DNA of 42,409 bases from JBEKTY01 sp049515555 (GTDB lineage: Bacteria; Planctomycetota; Planctomycetia; Pirellulales; Thermoguttaceae): positions 1-42,409 of the forward strand of contig JBEKTY010000057.1 of assembly GCA_049515555.1 (NCBI GenBank), given 5' to 3'. This document shows, piece after piece, positions 20,059 through 27,683 of the stretch. The notes under the pieces are model-generated. The model saw nothing but the letters and a program-made list of their open reading frames with translations, was not told where the DNA came from and did not search any database. The translations under genes and the position numbers were made by a program. Each line of letters begins with the position of its first letter. The first letter of the stretch is position 1.

Positions 20059-20973
20059 GTGATATACCCAACGGGTGCAGTGCCGCTCGCAATGCTGGCC
20101 CTGGCCCTGGCGGGCTGCCAACAGCGCGATGCGCCGGAGCGCGGCGGCGCAGGGGCCGTCGAGTTGGTCAGCCGCACCGGCGTGGAGATGGTGTACCTGC
20201 CCGGGGGCGAGTTCCTGATGGGCTCTAGCGAGGGCAATCCGGACGAGGCCCCGCCGCACAAGGTCTCGGTGACCGCTTTTGTGATGGACAAGTTTCCCGT
20301 AACGCACGAGATGTTCGCGCGGGCGGAGCTGCCCGATCCGTCACGCTGGCAGGACAACCCGCAGAAGCCGGTGGAGCGCGTCCGCTGGCGTGACGCCAAG
20401 CGATACTGCAACGAGCGCTCGCTCCAGGAGGGGCTGGCGCCGTGCTACAACGAGAAGACGCGCGACTGGGACTGCGACTACTCGGCCGGCGGCTATCGCC
20501 TGCCCACCGAGGCCGAATGGGAATATGCCGCCCGCGCGGGCAGCCCGGGGCCCTACGATTTCGGGCCGGCGGAGAAGCTGCGGCAATACGCCTGGTTCCG
20601 CGACAACTCCGAGCGCAAGACGCATGCGGTGGGCCAGAAGAAACCGAATGCCTGGGGGCTATACGACATGTACGGCAACGTGTCGCAGTGGTGCGAGGAC
20701 GCCTACGACCCGGGCTACTACCAGGCCAGCCCGGCGGCCGATCCCCACGGGCCGCCCGCGGCCGGCCGCGACGTCAAGCGGGCGCTCCGCGGCGGCAACT
20801 GGAAGGCCAGCCCCGAGATGTGCCGCGCCACCTATCGCCAGGGCGAGCGCAGCGGGAACACCGACGCCTGCTTCAACACCGACTATTGCGGATTCCGCTG
20901 CGTGCGCCGCGTCAGCCCCGCCGAAGTGGCACAACTTCCGGCGGCACTGTTACCCGAACATGCGAAGAAATGA
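20059..20973 (+). CDS. SUMF1 (FGE-like) lipoprotein
   Basis: 304 aa from GTG 20059 with AAAGGAG 7 nt upstream. The N-terminus is a lipoprotein signal (LAMLALALAGC, lipobox LAGC), so the mature protein is a lipid-anchored envelope protein. The rest is one SUMF1 domain: VEMVYLPGGEFLMGSSEGN, AGGYRLPTEAEWEYAARAGS, KPNAWGLYDMYGNVSQWCEDAYD and RALRGGNWKASPEMCRATYR, ending FNTDYCGFRCVRR. In true aerobic FGE two Cys lie in the RGGS-x-x-x-Cys...Tyr-Cys stretch; here only the second is present. An FGE reaction is therefore doubtful, and a ligand-binding or structural role is more likely. Its end faces the XRE gene only 14 nt away. Confidence 0.83.
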   Translation: MIYPTGAVPLAMLALALAGCQQRDAPERGGAGAVELVSRTGVEMVYLPGGEFLMGSSEGNPDEAPPHKVSVTAFVMDKFPVTHEMFARAELPDPSRWQDNPQKPVERVRWRDAKRYCNERSLQEGLAPCYNEKTRDWDCDYSAGGYRLPTEAEWEYAARAGSPGPYDFGPAEKLRQYAWFRDNSERKTHAVGQKKPNAWGLYDMYGNVSQWCEDAYDPGYYQASPAADPHGPPAAGRDVKRALRGGNWKASPEMCRATYRQGERSGNTDACFNTDYCGFRCVRRVSPAEVAQLPAALLPEHAKK

Positions 20974-20987
20974 ACCAGGCCCAAGTC

Positions 20988-21323
20988 TTAGCACACCTCA
21001 ACCAACTCCAGCCGCAGTCCTAGTACCTCGGCCACCGCCTGCACGCTGGAAAGCTTTGTGTCGCGCCCGTACTCGATATCCCGAACAGTGCTGGGATTGG
21101 GCACGCCAGCCCGCTTGGCCACAGCGTACCAAGTCAGTCCGCGGGACTCGCGGGCAGCGCGAATTTTTGCGGCAACGCCTTCCGTCGCAGGCCGAAGCCG
21201 CGGCGGGGTTCGCGGTGGGAACTCTTGCCGGATCTTCTCGCGAATCTCGCGCAGCCGTTTGCGTTCTTCCTCGGATTTTGGCCCGTGGCGGCGGACGCGG
21301 TTGGTGATCTTGTTCTTGTCCAT
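20988..21323 (-). CDS. XRE-family HTH protein, probable antitoxin
   Basis: 111 aa. A basic, charged N-terminal helix (residues about 14-40, KSEEERKRLREIREKIRQEF) is followed by an XRE helix-turn-helix (about 48-108: VAAKIRAARESRGLTWYAVAKRAGV, STVRDIEYGR, LSSVQAVAEVLGLRLELVEV). It starts 17 nt after the small toxin-like gene. Toxin-first order with an XRE antitoxin is that of HigBA-like modules. It probably represses its own operon through the repeated ATTGC/GCAAT half-sites at 21641-21663. Confidence 0.75.
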   Translation of the reverse strand: MDKNKITNRVRRHGPKSEEERKRLREIREKIRQEFPPRTPPRLRPATEGVAAKIRAARESRGLTWYAVAKRAGVPNPSTVRDIEYGRDTKLSSVQAVAEVLGLRLELVEVC

Positions 21324-21340
21324 GGTTTTCCTCGTCGTCG

Positions 21341-21598
21341 TTACGGTTCTGGCACTTCGTAAGCGGTAAGGGGATAGATGGTTTCCGCATTTACTTGCTC
21401 ATACACCGCGATTATGAAGTCGCCCCCAGGCGTGTATCCAAAGCAACAAAGGCGTCCGGTACGACTGCTGATTCCTTCCTTGGTTGGATTCTCAAGAACG
21501 TATTCGACATCCTCCTTCGTCAGTCCATGTTCGGCGACGTGTTGGACGTTCCCGTCCGGTTGGTCGTCGTCGTCCCAGATCACCTGCAGGAACTTCAT
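21341..21598 (-). CDS. Small toxin-like protein (BrnT/DUF4258-like)
   Basis: 85 aa. The opening VIWDDDDQPDGNVQHVAEHGLTKEDVEYVLENP, the middle RLCCFGYTPGGDFIIAVYEQ and the end TIYPLTAYEVPEP fit the small alpha/beta BrnT- or RelE-like fold: a His-Gly helix start, a strand pair and an alternating C-terminal strand. Proteins of this kind are ribosome-independent RNases in BrnT modules; I cannot assign active-site residues with certainty. It is followed by the XRE gene, so the pair is called toxin-antitoxin-like by arrangement. Confidence 0.6.
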   Translation of the reverse strand: MKFLQVIWDDDDQPDGNVQHVAEHGLTKEDVEYVLENPTKEGISSRTGRLCCFGYTPGGDFIIAVYEQVNAETIYPLTAYEVPEP

Positions 21599-21627
21599 CG
21601 TCCGCTCCGCACTTAGCCTTGCACTCC

Positions 21628-21663
21628 ATTATATCATTTGATTGCTATAATGCAATACATTGC
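21628..21663 (-). promoter_or_regulatory. Promoter and operator candidate of the toxin-antitoxin-like pair
   Basis: On the minus strand: -35 TTGCAT (21650-21655), 16-nt spacer, -10 TATAAT (21628-21633). Three half-sites overlap the -35: ATTGC 21641-21645, GCAAT 21652-21656 and ATTGC 21659-21663. They form two perfect inverted repeats sharing the middle half-site, a suitable XRE operator. Confidence 0.6.
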
Positions 21664-21731
21664 GATACTGTCCCCTGTGGCTGTAGTGGTCTGGCATCGG
21701 TTCAGGTTACGGCTCCCGGTGAGAAACTATC

Positions 21732-22799
21732 TCAAGAAAGCAACTCCGCAGTCCCCTCTCCCTCCGGGCGATGGGACCGGGCATCCGCCCGACGCCCGTG
21801 GTACCAGCGGTACCACTCGACGAACCGCGCGATCCCCGTCTGGATGGGCGTATCCGGGCGGAAGCCCACGTCGCGGATCAGGTCCTCGACGTCGGCCGCC
21901 GTCTCCGGCACGTCGCCGGACTGCATGGGCAGGAATTCCTTGATCGCGTTGCGCCCCAGGCACTCTTCCAGCAGGGCGATCACGTGCAGCAGCTCCTCGG
22001 GCCGGTGGTTGCCGATATTGTACACGCGGTAGGGAGCGGTGCTGGTGGGCGGATCGGGCCGAGCGCCGGACCAGGCCGGGTCCGGCTGCGGCAGCCGCTC
22101 CAGCACCCGCACCACCCCCTCGACCACGTCGTCGATATAGGTGAAGTCCCGCCGCATCCGGCCGTGGTTGAAGACCTGGATCGGCCGGCCCTCCAGGATG
22201 GCGCGGGTGAAGAGAAACATGGCCATGTCGGGCCGGCCCCACGGGCCGTAGACCGTGAAGAACCGCAGGCCCGTCGTCGGCAGGCGGAACAAGTGGCTGT
22301 ACGTGTGCGCCATCAGCTCGTTGGCCTTTTTCGTGGCGGCGTACAGGCTCAGCGGATGGTCCACGTTGTCGTGCACCGAGAAGGGCAGCCGCGTGTTGCC
22401 GCCGTAGACGGAGCTCGACGAGGCATAGACCAGGTGCTTCACGCCCGAGCGGCGGCAGCCTTCCAGCACGTGGCCGAATCCCACCAGGTTGCTGTTGATG
22501 TAGGCGGCGGGATTTTGCAGCGAGTAGCGGACCCCCGCCTGGGCGGCCAGGTGCACGACCAGCTCCGGCGGCCGGGCCTGGAACAGCCCGGCGACGGCCG
22601 CGCCGTCGGCCAGGTCGAGCTTTTGAAAAGCAAACGCCGGCTGCTTCTCCAATTCCGCCAGCCGATCCCGCTTCAGCTCCACGCTGTAGTAATCGTTGAG
22701 GTTATCCAGCCCCGTCACCGCGTGGCCCGTGGCGAGCAGGCGGCGGCTGACGTGAAAGCCGATGAACCCGGCCGCGCCGGTGACAAGGATCTTTTTCAT
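21732..22799 (-). CDS. UDP-glucuronate 4-epimerase-like SDR
   Basis: 355 aa from ATG 22799 (a GTG at 22814 is the longer alternative). Extended SDR: GAAGFIG nucleotide-binding loop at residues 8-14, LDNLNDYY, HLAAQAGVRYSLQNP, SSSSVYGGN, and the catalytic Tyr-x-x-x-Lys in LYAATKKANE. The HLAAQAGVRYS and GPWGRPDMAMF motifs are typical of CapI/LpsL-type UDP-GlcA 4-epimerases, which make UDP-galacturonate for capsules. The C-terminal end (RPEGEGTAELLS) is encoded by a piece of the CCCTCTCCCTCCGG repeat family (about 21752-21776), so the stop position was probably set by a repeat insertion. A -10-like TATAAT lies upstream at 22871-22876. Confidence 0.85.
   Translation of the reverse strand: MKKILVTGAAGFIGFHVSRRLLATGHAVTGLDNLNDYYSVELKRDRLAELEKQPAFAFQKLDLADGAAVAGLFQARPPELVVHLAAQAGVRYSLQNPAAYINSNLVGFGHVLEGCRRSGVKHLVYASSSSVYGGNTRLPFSVHDNVDHPLSLYAATKKANELMAHTYSHLFRLPTTGLRFFTVYGPWGRPDMAMFLFTRAILEGRPIQVFNHGRMRRDFTYIDDVVEGVVRVLERLPQPDPAWSGARPDPPTSTAPYRVYNIGNHRPEELLHVIALLEECLGRNAIKEFLPMQSGDVPETAADVEDLIRDVGFRPDTPIQTGIARFVEWYRWYHGRRADARSHRPEGEGTAELLS
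21752..21776. repeat. Fragment of CCCTAACCCTCTCC repeat inside a gene end
   Basis: CCCCTCTCCCTCCGGG here matches the hairpin part of the dispersed element found at 18740, 22818 and 36154-36213. It codes for the last residues of the epimerase. Confidence 0.55.
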
Positions 22800-22817
22800 G
22801 GGATACTCACCCACTTC

Positions 22818-22865
22818 CCCTCACCCTAACCCTCTCCCGGCGGGCGAGGGGAGCCATTTGCAAGG
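22818..22865. repeat. CCCTCACCCTAACCCTC dispersed repeat, copy 2
   Basis: CCCTCACCCTAACCCTCTCC followed by a CTCTCCCGGCGGGCGAG hairpin and a short CATTTGCAAGGGCC tail, lying just upstream of the epimerase gene. It is a truncated variant of the 18740 copy. Confidence 0.7.
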
Positions 22866-22918
22866 GCCTTATTATAGCCCAAAACCCGCGACCCGGCCAG
22901 ACGACTGTTCTTGCGAGG

Positions 22919-22947
22919 TTGAACGGCCCCGTATCGGACGGTAGAAT
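22919..22947 (+). promoter_or_regulatory. Promoter candidate for the GT-C-like membrane gene
   Basis: TTGAAC (22919-22924), a 17-nt spacer and TAGAAT (22942-22947): a close sigma-70-type match, with about 90 nt of leader before the start at 23045. Confidence 0.55.
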
Positions 22948-22977
22948 CAAGGTAATCGTTCCCGCACCCGCGCCGAG

Positions 22978-23001
22978 GTAGCACGCCACACCGCGTGTGC
23001 C
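22978..23001 (-). repeat. Dispersed palindromic repeat, GGCACAC/GTGTGGC type, copy 2
   Basis: Inverse complement of the 4823-4846 segment with two differences. It falls in the leader of the GT-C-like gene. Confidence 0.55.
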
Positions 23002-23044
23002 GTCCGCTCTGGCCGCTCACAATATATATCGGTAGGGGTTGTCT

Positions 23045-24766
23045 TTGCCCGAGCCACTGGATAGAACCAGGGACAAGCCGGCAGTCGCGGGGCCCGTGAA
23101 AGCGGGCATGGCAAGCACGACGGGGGAGCGGCGTTGGGGGCTCCTTTTCGCCCTGGGCCTGCTCGTCCTGGCCGGAGTTCGCTTGTACATCGGGTGTCCG
23201 CCGCTGCAGTATGCGGCCCACGACAGCCTCTGGCTGCTGTCGATCGGGCAGCGGATCGTCGACGGCCAGTTGCCCCATCGCGATTTCGTGCTCTTCTACG
23301 GCCTGGCCCCTTTTCTGCCGATCGCGGCGGGCATCAAGCTGGTGGGCTGCCGGGGGCTGGCCGTCACGGTGGGCTACATGCTGCTCGTGCCGCCGATCAC
23401 CGCAACGGCCTGGCAGCTCGGCAAGACGCGCTTTCCACGGCCCCTGCTGCTGTTGATCGCGCTCATGCTGGCCGTCATGCTCATGGCGACCAATGCGCCG
23501 GGCGGACTCAGCGGCAGTTACGCCATGCTCTACAATCGCCTGGGCTGGGTCTTGGGGTGCCTGATCGCGATCCAGACCCTGGTGCCGCCGCGGGAAAGAT
23601 CGTCCTTCGCCCGGGCGACCTTGGAAGGACTGGCCGTCGGTATCAGCCTGTCGTGCCTGGTGTTCACGAAGGCCAACTACCTGGGGATGGGAGTTGTCTG
23701 CCTGGTCCTGGGCGGCGTCTTGTTCGAGCACGTTCGCCGCTGCCTTTTCAGCGCCGCCTTGGGCTTCGCGGGTACCAGCCTGGCCTTTCTGGCCATTCTG
23801 CACTTCGACGGCATGGCCTACTGGAGGGACGTAACCCCTGCATTCCATGTCGTTACTCCGGAAAGCCGTTTTCGCGAATTGCTTGTCCTGACCCAACGGA
23901 ACCTGCCCTTCATCGCCCTGGCCTGCGTTCCCTTGCTTGTGTCGGCCAAACGGATCATCGCGCAGGCCGTCGCCCAGCGGCGGTTGACACAGGAGGTCCG
24001 CGCGGCTGCCGGCGCGGTGGCCATGATCGGCCTGGGCATGGTCGTTTGCAGCATGAATCACCAGGACTTTGGAATCCCGACCTTGGCCCTGGCGGCGGCC
24101 GCGATGTGTGAAGTCCTGCGGCGCGGAGATTCATCCGCAGCGGCTGCGAAGCCGCGTCCCAGCGGGCCCAAGGCCGCGTCGGTCCTGTGCTTCGCGGCGG
24201 CCGTGGCCTCGTTCCTCCCTATGCTCGGGATGGACCTGGCGGCCATGGGCCTGGCGTTGCACTGGAAGGTCTTCCGCAGCGGCGACGTCCCGACGGCGGC
24301 ACGCATCCATTCTAAAGTTCTCCGGGACGTTGTTTGCCCGCCCAGAGCGAGGGAACCGCTTTCGGAGGAGCAGGTTGCCCAAGCGATCGACGGTCAGCGC
24401 GATTCGGTAACAGGCTACCAATATGCCGTGCTTCTCAACGACGGCCTCGAGGTCCTCGGACCGCAGATCGGGCCCTCCGATCGGATCTTCACCTTGGACA
24501 AGGTGAATATTCTTCCGCTGGCGCTGGGGCTTCACTATGGGACGAGCGACGTGTCCTGGGTGAATCCGCAATCGCCGTGTCCGCCTGCCGAGCGGGTGCT
24601 CAGCGGCATCACCTTCGTCATGGTTCCTCGGTCAAGCCTGTGTCTCCAAACCACGGAGGTGATGTGGCGGGTCTATGGCCCCGCGATTCGCGAGCAGTTC
24701 GAGCGGGCAGGCCAGACGCGATTCTGGACGGTCTGGCGGCGGCGCGGGTGGCAGCGTGCAGGCTGA
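23045..24766 (+). CDS. Polytopic membrane protein, GT-C glycosyltransferase-like
   Basis: 573 aa from TTG 23045, chosen because GGTAGGGG lies about 5 nt upstream; ATG 23108 is a shorter alternative. About nine to ten membrane helices (first about residues 34-52) are followed by a soluble tail from about residue 420. Right after helix 1 comes AAHDSLWLLSIGQRIVDGQLPHRDF, with an acidic residue in the first outer loop, a feature of GT-C lipid-phosphate-sugar transferases (PMT, ArnT, RgtABCD). The family name cannot be fixed from sight. It stands alone on the plus strand with its own promoter and may transfer a sugar made by the adjoining operons. Confidence 0.65.
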   Translation: MPEPLDRTRDKPAVAGPVKAGMASTTGERRWGLLFALGLLVLAGVRLYIGCPPLQYAAHDSLWLLSIGQRIVDGQLPHRDFVLFYGLAPFLPIAAGIKLVGCRGLAVTVGYMLLVPPITATAWQLGKTRFPRPLLLLIALMLAVMLMATNAPGGLSGSYAMLYNRLGWVLGCLIAIQTLVPPRERSSFARATLEGLAVGISLSCLVFTKANYLGMGVVCLVLGGVLFEHVRRCLFSAALGFAGTSLAFLAILHFDGMAYWRDVTPAFHVVTPESRFRELLVLTQRNLPFIALACVPLLVSAKRIIAQAVAQRRLTQEVRAAAGAVAMIGLGMVVCSMNHQDFGIPTLALAAAAMCEVLRRGDSSAAAAKPRPSGPKAASVLCFAAAVASFLPMLGMDLAAMGLALHWKVFRSGDVPTAARIHSKVLRDVVCPPRAREPLSEEQVAQAIDGQRDSVTGYQYAVLLNDGLEVLGPQIGPSDRIFTLDKVNILPLALGLHYGTSDVSWVNPQSPCPPAERVLSGITFVMVPRSSLCLQTTEVMWRVYGPAIREQFERAGQTRFWTVWRRRGWQRAG

Positions 24767-24856
24767 TCCGATTTCTGCCTGCCAGCACCGCCCGCGATTT
24801 GCGAAACGGACTTTGCCATTCTCCTGCACGGCCTGAAATGCTGCCTGGGACGCTGC

Positions 24857-24885
24857 TTGTCAAATCAAATCTCGCAAGTTACACT
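24857..24885 (+). promoter_or_regulatory. Promoter candidate for the plus-strand sugar operon
   Basis: TTGTCA (24857-24862), a 17-nt spacer and TACACT (24880-24885), about 105 nt before ATG 24997. The gap 24767-24996 shows nothing else I can support. Confidence 0.5.
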
Positions 24886-24996
24886 GAAACGATACTGAAC
24901 CCTCATCTGCTATCCCTCTGCGTTTGTCGGATGGAAATGCCTCAAAGCGCTTGGCCGGATTTCGTCCTGATATCCTCCCTTTGAAACGTTGTTCCG

Positions 24997-25476
24997 ATGC
25001 CGATTGCCGGTGACGTACGCCTGGGGCAAGGGGTAAAGATCTTGCACACCGATCTTGTGAATCTGTATGGCTGCAGCGTGGGCGAAGACACGAAAATCGG
25101 CGCATTCGTCGAAATCCAAAAAAACGCCATGATCGGCGCACGCTGCAAGATCAGCTCGCATACGTTCATTTGCGAAGGCGTAAGCATCGAGGACGAGTGC
25201 TTCATCGGCCATCATGTGTGCTTCGTCAACGATCCGTACCCCCGCGCGACGGCGGCAGGCGGCGGATTGCAGACCGAGGCCGACTGGAAGATTGTGCCGA
25301 CGCGAGTCTGCCGTGGCGCCTCGATCGGTTCCGGAGCCGTCATTCTGTGCGGCGTCGTTATTGGAGAAGGCGCGCTGGTGGGGGCCGGAGCCGTCGTAAC
25401 CCGCGACGTATCGCCGGGTCAGGTCGTCGCGGGGGTCCCGGCGCGCCTCATGCGATCCTTGCCAACCGGGGAGTAG
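24997..25476 (+). CDS. Hexapeptide-repeat sugar N-acetyltransferase (WbpD/WlbB-like)
   Basis: 159 aa left-handed beta-helix protein with repeated [LIV]-G-x-x hexads (VGEDTKIGAFVEIQKNAMIG, IGEGALVGAGAVVT). The block HHVCFVNDPYPRATAAGGGL followed by QTEADW is characteristic of WbpD/WlbB-type N-acetyltransferases, which acetylate the 3-amino group of UDP-2-acetamido-3-amino-2,3-dideoxyuronic acid with acetyl-CoA. It is the first gene of the plus-strand operon; the aminotransferase that would make its substrate starts 4 nt downstream. There is no obvious Shine-Dalgarno before ATG 24997, so a leaderless or unusual start is possible. Confidence 0.83.
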   Translation: MPIAGDVRLGQGVKILHTDLVNLYGCSVGEDTKIGAFVEIQKNAMIGARCKISSHTFICEGVSIEDECFIGHHVCFVNDPYPRATAAGGGLQTEADWKIVPTRVCRGASIGSGAVILCGVVIGEGALVGAGAVVTRDVSPGQVVAGVPARLMRSLPTGE

Positions 25477-25480
25477 ACCC

Positions 25481-26623
25481 GTGCCCGCTCTATCGAAGCT
25501 TGCCGTCCCGTTCCTGGACCTGAAACAGCAGAACGCTGCGATCTGGCCGGAGCTGCAGGCGGCCTTGGAGGGCGTGGTACGGCAGGCCAGCTTTATTCTG
25601 GGACCGGCCGTGGAGCGGTTTGAAACGGCGCTGGCCCGCTATCTCGGCGCCGGCTTCTGCGTCGGCCTGAACAACGGAACTTCGGCCCTGCACATGGCGC
25701 TGCGGGCGTGCGACGTCGGCCCGGGCGACGAAGTAATCACCACGCCCCACACTTGGATCAGCACGAGTTGGGCCATCAGTTATGTGGGCGCCAAGCCGGT
25801 CTACGTCGATATCGACCCGCTGACGTACAACTTGAATCCGGCGCTGGTCGAGGCCGCGATCACCCCGCGAACCAAGGCCCTGTTGCCGGTGCATCTATAC
25901 GGCCAAGCCTGCGATCTGGCGGCCTTTTGCCGCATTGCCGAGCGTCACAAGCTGGCATTGATCGAGGACGCGGCCCAGGCCCACGGCAGCATCTTTGGCG
26001 GCCGTCGTGTGGGGACTTTGGGCAAGATCGGCTGTTTTAGCTTTTATCCCGGAAAGAACCTCGGCGCCTTCGGCGAGGGCGGCGCCATCGTCACCGACGA
26101 TGAGCAAATCGCCCGCCGCATCCGCTCTCTGCGCGACCACGCCCAGAACGGCCGGCACAATCACGTGGAATTGGGATACAATACGCGTATGGAAGGCGTG
26201 CAAGGGGCGGTCCTGGCGGTGAAACTGCGGTACCTTGACCAGTGGAACGCCGCGCGCCGCCGGCACGTGACATGCTATCAGCAACTGCTCTCGCGCACGG
26301 CGGGCGTGCAGTTGCCGGCCATGCCGGCCTGCGCGGAGGCCCACGTCTGGCACCTGTACGTCGTCTTGATCGAGAGCGATCGGCGGCGGGTCTTGCAGGA
26401 GCTCGCCCAGCGCGGCATCGGCGCCGGGGTGCACTATCCGACCCTGGTTCCCTTGCAGCCGGCCTACGCTGATTTGGGCTATCGGCCGCAGGATTTCCCC
26501 GTCGCCTGCGACGTGGCCAGCCGTTGCCTTTCGCTGCCCATGTTTGCCGAGCTGACCGAAGCCCAGATCGGCCGCGTCGCCGAAGTGCTGCAGGCGGTGC
26601 TCTCGGAGCGCCATGCAACGTGA
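25481..26623 (+). CDS. DegT/DnrJ/EryC1 sugar aminotransferase (WbpE/WlbC-like)
   Basis: 380 aa from GTG 25481 with GGGGAG upstream. PLP-dependent sugar aminotransferase: PFLDLKQQNAAIWPEL opening, NNGTSALHMALRA, ALIEDAAQAHGS and the PLP lysine Lys192 in CFSFYPGKNLGAFGEGG. Members of this branch transfer an amino group from glutamate to a 3-keto nucleotide sugar. With the acetyltransferase just upstream and a Gfo/Idh/MocA dehydrogenase at the operon end, it fits the 3-amination step of a 2,3-diacetamido-uronate pathway. FdtB/QdtB-type activity on a dTDP sugar is the alternative. Confidence 0.88.
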   Translation: MPALSKLAVPFLDLKQQNAAIWPELQAALEGVVRQASFILGPAVERFETALARYLGAGFCVGLNNGTSALHMALRACDVGPGDEVITTPHTWISTSWAISYVGAKPVYVDIDPLTYNLNPALVEAAITPRTKALLPVHLYGQACDLAAFCRIAERHKLALIEDAAQAHGSIFGGRRVGTLGKIGCFSFYPGKNLGAFGEGGAIVTDDEQIARRIRSLRDHAQNGRHNHVELGYNTRMEGVQGAVLAVKLRYLDQWNAARRRHVTCYQQLLSRTAGVQLPAMPACAEAHVWHLYVVLIESDRRRVLQELAQRGIGAGVHYPTLVPLQPAYADLGYRPQDFPVACDVASRCLSLPMFAELTEAQIGRVAEVLQAVLSERHAT

Positions 26624-26660
26624 GCCGGCGGCAATCCTGCCGGCCGCAACAAGGAAAGCC

Positions 26661-27683
26661 ATGCAACTCGCGGGAACCAGGATTCTTGTCACCGGCGGGG
26701 CCGGATTTATTGGCTCACACGTGGTCGATGCCCTTGAGGACTGCCGCGTCCGCGTGCTGGATGACTTCTCGACAGGCAAGGAAGAGAACCTGGCCCGGCA
26801 CCTCGGCTCATCGCGCGTGGAGATTGCCCGCGGCGACCTCCGGGATCCGGTCGCGGTGGCCCGCGCCATGCGCGGCGTGGACGCCGTCTTCCACCTTGCC
26901 TGCCGCGGCGTGCGCCACAGCATCGGCCACCCGATAGAGAACCATGAAGTCAACGCCACCGGCACGCTCGTGGTTCTAGCCGAGGCTCGGAAAGCTAGGG
27001 TGCGGCGGTTCGTTCACGTTTCCTCTTCGGAGGTCTATGGAACGGCGCGCTACGTGCCGATGGACGAGAACCATCCAACCCTGCCGGAAACGGTTTACGG
27101 CGCCGCGAAGCTGGCGGGCGAGTGCTACTCTCGCGCCTACCATCAAACATACCGCTTCCCCACGGTAGTGGTGCGGCCGTTTAACAACTTCGGCCCGCGA
27201 AGCCACTACGAGGGCGATTCCGGCGAGGTGATTCCCCGCTATGTCGTCTGGGCCCTAAACCGCATGCCTCCCGTGATCTTCGGCGACGGAACGCAAACCC
27301 GCGACTTCATCTACGTGGAAGAGACCGCCTTTTGGTTGCGCCGCCTCGCGGAGTGCGACGAGCTGGTCGGGCGGACTATCAACCTGGCCTCGGGGGAAGA
27401 AACGTCTATCCTGGAGCTGGCCGCATTGGTCTACGACGAGGTGCTGGGCAGCCGTATTCCGCCGGACTTTCAGCCTCCGCGGCCCGGCGATGTGCAACGC
27501 CACCTAGCAGCAACCCAACAGGCCCGGGAGGTTCTCGGCTTTCACACCCGGATTACGTTCCGCGACGGCATCCGCCGATTGGCCGACCACCTGCGGGCGG
27601 CGCCCGGCGGGACGGAAAAGCTGTTGGAGCGGATTCAGAGAGTCAATTGGACCGACAACGCCGAAGAGGCCACGCGATCATGA
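26661..27683 (+). CDS. NAD-dependent nucleotide-sugar epimerase/dehydratase (extended SDR)
   Basis: 340 aa from ATG 26661, chosen for AAGGA at good spacing; ATG 26613 overlaps the previous gene and is possible. Extended SDR with GGAGFIGSH (about residues 11-19), HLACRGVRHSI, SSSEVYGTARYVPMDE, catalytic Tyr-x-x-x-Lys in VYGAAKLAGE, NNFGPRSHYEG and GDGTQTRDFIYVEE. The last motif is typical of epimerases and 4,6-dehydratases of surface glycans. Substrate unknown. Its stop overlaps the next aminotransferase start (ATGA), which suggests the keto product of this SDR may be that enzyme's substrate. Confidence 0.82.
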   Translation: MQLAGTRILVTGGAGFIGSHVVDALEDCRVRVLDDFSTGKEENLARHLGSSRVEIARGDLRDPVAVARAMRGVDAVFHLACRGVRHSIGHPIENHEVNATGTLVVLAEARKARVRRFVHVSSSEVYGTARYVPMDENHPTLPETVYGAAKLAGECYSRAYHQTYRFPTVVVRPFNNFGPRSHYEGDSGEVIPRYVVWALNRMPPVIFGDGTQTRDFIYVEETAFWLRRLAECDELVGRTINLASGEETSILELAALVYDEVLGSRIPPDFQPPRPGDVQRHLAATQQAREVLGFHTRITFRDGIRRLADHLRAAPGGTEKLLERIQRVNWTDNAEEATRS

